Shown here: in pieces, positions 59,440 through 64,000 of the stretch
Layout of the letters: every line of letters begins with the position of its first letter
How positions within the stretch are numbered: position 1 is the stretch's first letter
NCBI GenBank assembly: GCA_013368445.1
Contig: JAACJO010000003.1
Span: 372,001 to 436,000 of the forward strand
Source: Leucocoprinus leucothites
Lineage: Eukaryota > Basidiomycota > Agaricomycetes > Agaricales > Agaricaceae
Direction: 5' to 3'
Length of the DNA: 64,000 nucleotides
Program-made: the position numbers and the translations under genes
Notes under the pieces: generated by a model
Seen by the model: the letters and a program-made list of their open reading frames with translations, nothing else
The model's database searches: none
Told to the model about the DNA's origin: nothing

Positions 59440-59783
59440 TGGTGAAAGCTCTGGTGTATACCCCTTTCTGGGATATGCTATGAATATCAACACTGTGACT
59501 AGAATCCATGTTGATAAGCAAGATCACAGCTTCTGTGTAGTCTTAGTGGCTAGCAGAGATTGCACTGGAGGGGAATTGGTACTTGATCAGCCAGGCTTAG
59601 TCCTCAAGCTGTGGTCAGGAGATGCTGTCATTTTTCCCTCTCATAGGATCTCCCATTTTAACATGGACTTTACTGGCTTCTAAACAACTGTAGTTTTCCA
59701 CTCTGATCATGAGTTTGTTGACTGGGTTGCTGATTGCAATGGTTGGCAGGAAAATGTCTATTTTGATTGTTCAAAGAATGTAT
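59440..59783 (+). pseudogene. JBP/TET-like 2-oxoglutarate dioxygenase, catalytic-core fragment
   Basis: The frame reads YPFLGYAMNINTVTRIHVDK, then SFCVVLVASRDCTGGELVL, LKLWSGDAVIFPS and RISHFNMDFTGF. After a TAA (59681-59683) it continues TVVFHSDHEFVDWVADCNGW. This is the beta-helix core of the fungal JBP/TET-like 2OG-Fe(II) dioxygenases. The metal ligands are in place: His 59507-59509 and Asp 59513-59515 (HxD) and distal His 59654-59656. Family members oxidise 5-methylcytosine or related bases and are expanded in mushrooms beside transposons. Here the N-terminal part was not found and the stop removes the C-terminal strand with the likely 2-oxoglutarate-binding Arg region. It is a remnant. 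Confidence 0.7.
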
Positions 59784-59789
59784 AATGCA

Positions 59790-60539
59790 TTGTGACTCTA
59801 TGTACTATGATTTATCCCCTTGGGCTTTGAGAATGGATATCTGAACAATCACTCGATACCATTCAATCAAAGAAAGTGTTATGTATATTAATTATATCTA
59901 ACATTTGTTTCCTTTACAATGCAAAGTTGATATTAGCTTTACTTAAGTAATATCACAATTATATTTTCACTTTATTTGTTCTTGTATTTTCTCATCTTGT
60001 TTCAACTTGTTTAATTGTCTTGTTATAACTTGTTATAATTTGTTTGGTTTTGTTTACATTTTGATGACATGTGATTGTTAAATATAGCAGCACTATATTT
60101 GGACTTATCTTGTGATCTTGTCAGACAATTAAAGAAGAACTTCTTTAGAAGAACTTCTAAAGCTTCTTTGACAGATCACATCTTATATAGTTTAATTAGT
60201 GTTAAGGAAGCTGTATGCTTCTCTTCTTTCATTAGAAGCCCTTAGCCCTAGTTAATATTAGATACAGACTTGTATTGTATATAAGTCATTGACATCTACC
60301 AAGGAGAAACATCATATCTACTTGGTTAGGTGGAGACTCAATACAAGCCTTTATCTATGAAGTTGAATTGAAATTTAAGTCTTAAGAACTCAATTACCAA
60401 GTCTTTAACTCTTATAATCACCATATTATAGCTCTAACTTAGTAAACAACTTTGTCACTTACCAAGAAGGAGTCCCCTTTGATAAGATAAATCTGATACT
60501 TATTGCACCAGCTTAGGACTGGGCCAGTGTCACTATAAC
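59790..60539. other. AT-rich spacer without a recognised gene
   Basis: CpG-poor, AT-rich sequence with short direct duplications (for example AGAAGAACTTCT near 60132-60160). No frame is supported. Confidence 0.4.
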
Positions 60540-60789
60540 AGAAAGTCTCTATGCCAAAGTCTGTGTGCTGCTTACATAATCAAACTCTGCGTGTTAACTC
60601 TCACAATCTACACTGAAACAAGCTCAAGCCTACATGGCCTTGTTGAAGTCTGTGCAATAGTGTTTGAGTCTGTATAACACAAATAGAAATCTGCATGATT
60701 GCTTTGCAAGTCTGCAGTGAAAACCTAGAGTCTGTGTGCACTGAGGTTAAGTCTGCAAGGGATACTATAATTATTGGGCCATTGGCCCC
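60540..60789. repeat. AGTCTG-rich repeat block A
   Basis: Eight or nine variants of AAGTCTGYR occur at irregular spacing of about 20-30 bp. The block ends with TATAATTATTGGGCCATTGG at 60766-60785. Block B (61440-61784) has the same composition and the same end. Confidence 0.65.
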
Positions 60790-61043
60790 TCATACTTAGT
60801 AGTGTGCTTGCCCTGATTGAAACTAGATGTGTGGATAAATACAAGGCCACCCATTGCTGATGTTGGGCTGCTAAGAAACCCTTTTGGGTAGGAGAGAGGT
60901 TAGTGCAAATATTAACAAGGTCTTCAACTATGAAGACTATGATGGTTAGTAGAAGGAAAACCCAAGAGATAGCTTTTGCCAGTAAGGCAGGGATCTCTGC
61001 CACTCATTAGTATTAAACATAGCCACTGTACAACTACACAATA

Positions 61044-61287
61044 CTATACTCTACCCCCAATTGACAGTCTCCCCCAATTAGCACTTTTTCCCTTCCTTTT
61101 CTTCCTTTCACACAAAATTCAGGTTACTTGATCTGCAACAGCTCCAGAGCATACTGCCAAAATCTTGAGTCTAAAATCTGCAAATTGAGTGAGGTGGAAA
61201 ATGCCTACTTGTCCAAATGAGGTTTAGGCAGTAGAAATAGTGTGATGGGTCAATCAGGGGGGGCTGTTAATTGGAGGTAGAGTATAG
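61044..61287. mobile_element. Tc1/mariner-like MITE, 244 bp
   Basis: The ends CTATACTCTACCCCCAATTG (61044) and, inverted, CTATACTCTACCTCCAATTA (61287) differ by two bases and are flanked by TA on both sides (61042-61043, 61288-61289). No coding content. TA target use suggests mobilisation by a Tc1/mariner transposase. Confidence 0.75.
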
Positions 61288-61439
61288 TAATATTAGGGTG
61301 GTTGGGAATACCTGACCACCCTTTGAGCCCAAATAATAGTAGAATAATAAATAATAAGTAAAAGTAAAACTTATCAAATTCCATTACACCCAAAATTACC
61401 ATGTTTGGAATTTGAGGTGTTGTGCAGAGTTAAACTCAC

Positions 61440-61784
61440 TATCTGTAAAGTTTCTGGGGACAGTCAAAGTGCATGCAGACTTGGTAAAATTAAGTCTATG
61501 CATATATGGTTAAGTCTGTGCACCTGCATTTCAAGTCTGCAGTGTGTATAAACCAAGTCTGTACAACCAGCATAAAGTCTGCATGGGCATATAAAAAATC
61601 TGCATGGGCATAAATAAAGTCTGTGTGGACATAAATAAAGTCTGTGTAACTAATTTCAACTCTGCATAGTAACCAGTATCAACTCTACACACACAAACAT
61701 CAAGTTTGCATGACTTTCAATTCAAATCCATGCTCCATGGGTATAAGTTTGCAGGAGTTATATAATTATTGGGCCATTGGCCCC
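61440..61784. repeat. AGTCTG-rich repeat block B
   Basis: About ten variants of AAGTCTGYR. A near-tandem stretch of CTGCATGGGCATA and CTGTGTGGACATAAATAAAG units lies near 61580-61650. The block ends with the same TATAATTATTGGGCCATTGG (61761-61780) as block A, so the two blocks are copies of one element interrupted or duplicated around the TA-type MITE. Confidence 0.65.
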
Positions 61785-61996
61785 TTATAACACTTGGTTG
61801 TATCAAGGTCACACTGAGTGGGCTCAAACTTTAGTTCATGTGTACTCTTGAATGCTTTTTAGGTATCATTTATAATTTAGGTGGGAATGTTATGATATAG
61901 TGATCTGTGAGAAACATGACTTGAAGGAATAAATCTGTGGAACTATTCATGTCAATAATTCAGATAATATCACAGTACTATAGATGCCAAAGGGAT

Positions 61997-62225
61997 GAAT
62001 TGTACCATAGTACTATTTGTGTTGAATATGTGTGAATGGTACCATGATACTATTCACATTGAACATGTGCAAATAGTACAATGATACTATTTGTGATGAA
62101 CATATGTGAATAGTACTGTGATACTATTTGCAATTGAATGTGTGCAAATAGTACTATGATACTATTCATGATGAGCATGTGTGAATGGTGCTATGATACT
62201 GTTCATGTCAAAGATATGAATGTGC
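61997..62225. repeat. Minisatellite of six ~37-bp units
   Basis: Units start at 61997, 62034, 62071, 62108, 62146 and 62183. Each contains a near-palindrome of the form AATAGTACTATGATACTATT followed by a GAACATGTG-like spacer. Units alternate between beginning GAAT and AAAT, suggesting a 74-bp higher order. Confidence 0.85.
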
Positions 62226-62389
62226 AAATAGATATACCACAGTGCTATATTTCAATCTCATTTTATCTAAATAACAAAAAATTGAAGCTCAATACCATTG
62301 CCTTTCTCCTTCTTCCTCAGGGATTTCATAGTTCCTGGACAACTTCAGCTCCTTGCAAGTCATCTCATGGTACCTATATGTGCAAAAAT

Positions 62390-64000
62390 TGGCAACCTTT
62401 ACATAACCTCCACCTTGTGAGCATCAGCATCATCAGAGTTCACACTCCCAGTGAACATGTCCTTCAACATGTAGCCAAAGGTGCACCTCAGAAACTGTAA
62501 GATAAAGAGAACATGGTGGGGGTAGAAGGGTTCTGACTTCATCCCCTCTGTAACCCATATTCCATTGATGAGTGCCTTGACCTTCCACACTTCCACATGA
62601 GGTACCCTGCAAGGGCAACTCTCACATAACAACCACAGTGGAGGTGCTTGGGGCACTGTAATACTTGGTTGGATTGTCCAGCATTCTGATTTTGGGGGAA
62701 CAGAACACCCCAGATCTTGATAGGGCCATCAAGATTATTGACTTCCTTTGTTTTACAGTCCTTCAAGATGTGATGGAGGCAAATATGATTGTTTTGGCTG
62801 GTCATGAGGAGCTTGAGTATGAGCTGGTAGTTGGTAGTTACAACATAGGCAAGATAATCAGGATCCTCTCAAACAAGCTCCCACAGGGTATTGGAGATTT
62901 GTGGGAGGTCCTTGTTGGTGGCAGCAGCATTAAGCCACTCCTGTGCAATCTTGAGGTGACCTTGAAAAAGTGATGTCAGAAACATTAATGAGTCAGGTTG
63001 TTATCATACTTTTATTGGCCCAGAGGTTGAGCTTCTTTGTGCATTTTTCAGCTGCTCTCTATACTGTCAAGACTTTGCTGGCTGATGCTCCATGCAAAGA
63101 ACCTAATGGTCATGGTAATGGTTAAATGGGCTGTCACAGGGGAATTGATGTACCACATACCCACCATTTTGTCCTGCTTGACCAAGCTATGATTCTTCCC
63201 CTTTTCATTGTCATTCACTTTATTTGCCTTTTCCTTTGACTTCTTCTGCTTCTTCTTTGTTTTCATGTCCTTACTGTCTGACTCCTTTCAGCACTTCTTC
63301 TCCTGAGCTAAAATTCCGAATTGTGAGCAAGGTTCATCACTTGGACTATGATTTACCTCTATCCTGTTCATCCTGATTGCACACACTCTCTTCAGTCTCT
63401 TTCTCAGAGCTTAATTCAACATATTTAGTATCTGGGGGATAGTGAATATCCTGCTTTGTAGGATAATCCTAGGGGCTCACTCTGCCAAGGTTGTATCTTT
63501 GTGGTGGGATTTTGGTTCTTCAATCACTGTTGGAGTTCAGTCTATATTGAGATAGTGTTTTTTGTCAGCTCAAGATTCATAGGTAGTAGTGGTATAACTT
63601 ACTGTTGTCAAGAGTAATCAAATTCATTTCTTCATCTGCTTCAACATCAATATCCTGGCTGCTTCCCATGGGTGCACCATTCTCCCAAATTTCTAGTCCA
63701 AATCATCAGCATGTATAAGCATTCAACACAGATACAAGGACATACCTGTAGTTGCAGGAGGGTCAGGGCCCATGGAAGCAGTGGTTGCAGCAGTTGAGGG
63801 GCTGGGTGGAGGTGGTAGTGGTGACAACAATGGAACAACCACATGTGGTCCTTCTTGGGGGCAGTCACCATTGATGGACATGGTGTCCAGCAAGAGGTCA
63901 ACTGGTGTGGACACTAGAATCAGAGGTACTGATGTGGTCACATTGTGACTTACAGGCATAGATGGCACTTGTGTCAGTGGAGAAGCTTCAAGATCCTGTT
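62390..64000 (-). pseudogene. Unrecognised minus-strand gene fragments
   Basis: The minus strand carries protein-like pieces in one direction. At 63968-63723 there is a Pro/Ser-rich N-terminal-like frame, and at 63266-63048 a Lys/Glu-rich frame (KTKKKQKKSKEKANK). At 62975-62539 lie HLKIAQEWLNAAATNKDLPQ and NNHICLHHILKDCKTKEV, and at 62656-62399 VKALINGIWVTEGMKSEPF. Stops and frame changes separate them (for example a TGA after TLWELV). They could be exons of one decayed gene running in from beyond the window. I recognise no family. Confidence 0.3.

Noticed and set aside
60725..61003. A minus frame with a hydrophobic, membrane-like segment.
   Set aside because: It overlaps the AGTCTG repeat block, has no supporting start or splice context, and its hydrophobicity can come from the AT-rich repeat.

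Overview
The window looks like a transposon graveyard from a mushroom-forming basidiomycete (Agaricomycetes). The evidence is the set of families seen: Plavaka-type transposases, DUF6698- and DUF6589-type proteins, a RecQ-like multicopy helicase, chromodomain Ty3 retrotransposons, a PIF/Harbinger element with a Myb/SANT partner, and JBP/TET-like dioxygenase fragments. Introns are short (46-64 nt, GT-AG). No housekeeping gene, rRNA or convincing tRNA was recognised. Family assignments rest on motif recognition by eye, not on a database search.

Layout. 1-2535: fragments of a foldback repeat family. 2536-10734: a complete, very young Ty3 chromovirus on the minus strand, with 559-bp LTRs in which no difference was seen and a CTGGT target duplication. 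It carries an extra spliced gene on the opposite strand that encodes a Zn2Cys6-like motif. 11.2-17.9 kb: foldback elements, a decayed RecQ-like helicase (+) and a decayed DUF6589 gene (-). 19.3-27 kb: Plavaka C-terminal remnant, DUF6698 gene, and a larger Plavaka transposase, all minus. 30.0-31.6 kb: a spliced 2-oxoglutarate oxygenase-like gene (+), convergent with another Plavaka remnant (31.9-33.6 kb). 34.3-34.7 kb: a foldback MITE. 35.4-37.7 kb: second DUF6698 copy beside a Plavaka C-terminus. 40.1-41.0 kb: a TIR element with 24-bp tandem repeats. 42-45.5 kb: an unrecognised decayed gene. 45953-48691: a complete PIF/Harbinger element with TAA target duplications and an intact three-exon transposase. 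51.2-56.6 kb: a heavily mutated second chromovirus. 59.4-59.8 kb: a JBP/TET-like catalytic fragment. 60.5-62.2 kb: MITE and minisatellite sequence. 62.4-64 kb: unrecognised minus-strand coding fragments.

Main theme. Outside the young chromovirus the sequence is strikingly poor in CpG. Most of the nonsense codons that could be interpreted are TGA where the family or reading frame suggests an arginine CGA. Two copies of one repeat in this window differ at six of seven CpG sites, always CpG to TpG/CpA. This fits cytosine methylation followed by deamination of repeats, or a CpG-directed repeat mutation process. The same region holds two dioxygenase-type genes, one with a recognisable JBP/TET-like metal-binding core; that family is known to be expanded in mushrooms and linked to oxidised 5-methylcytosine. 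The freshest candidates for a new biological observation are the antisense Zn2Cys6 gene inside the chromovirus and the repeated Plavaka-DUF6698 neighbourhood.
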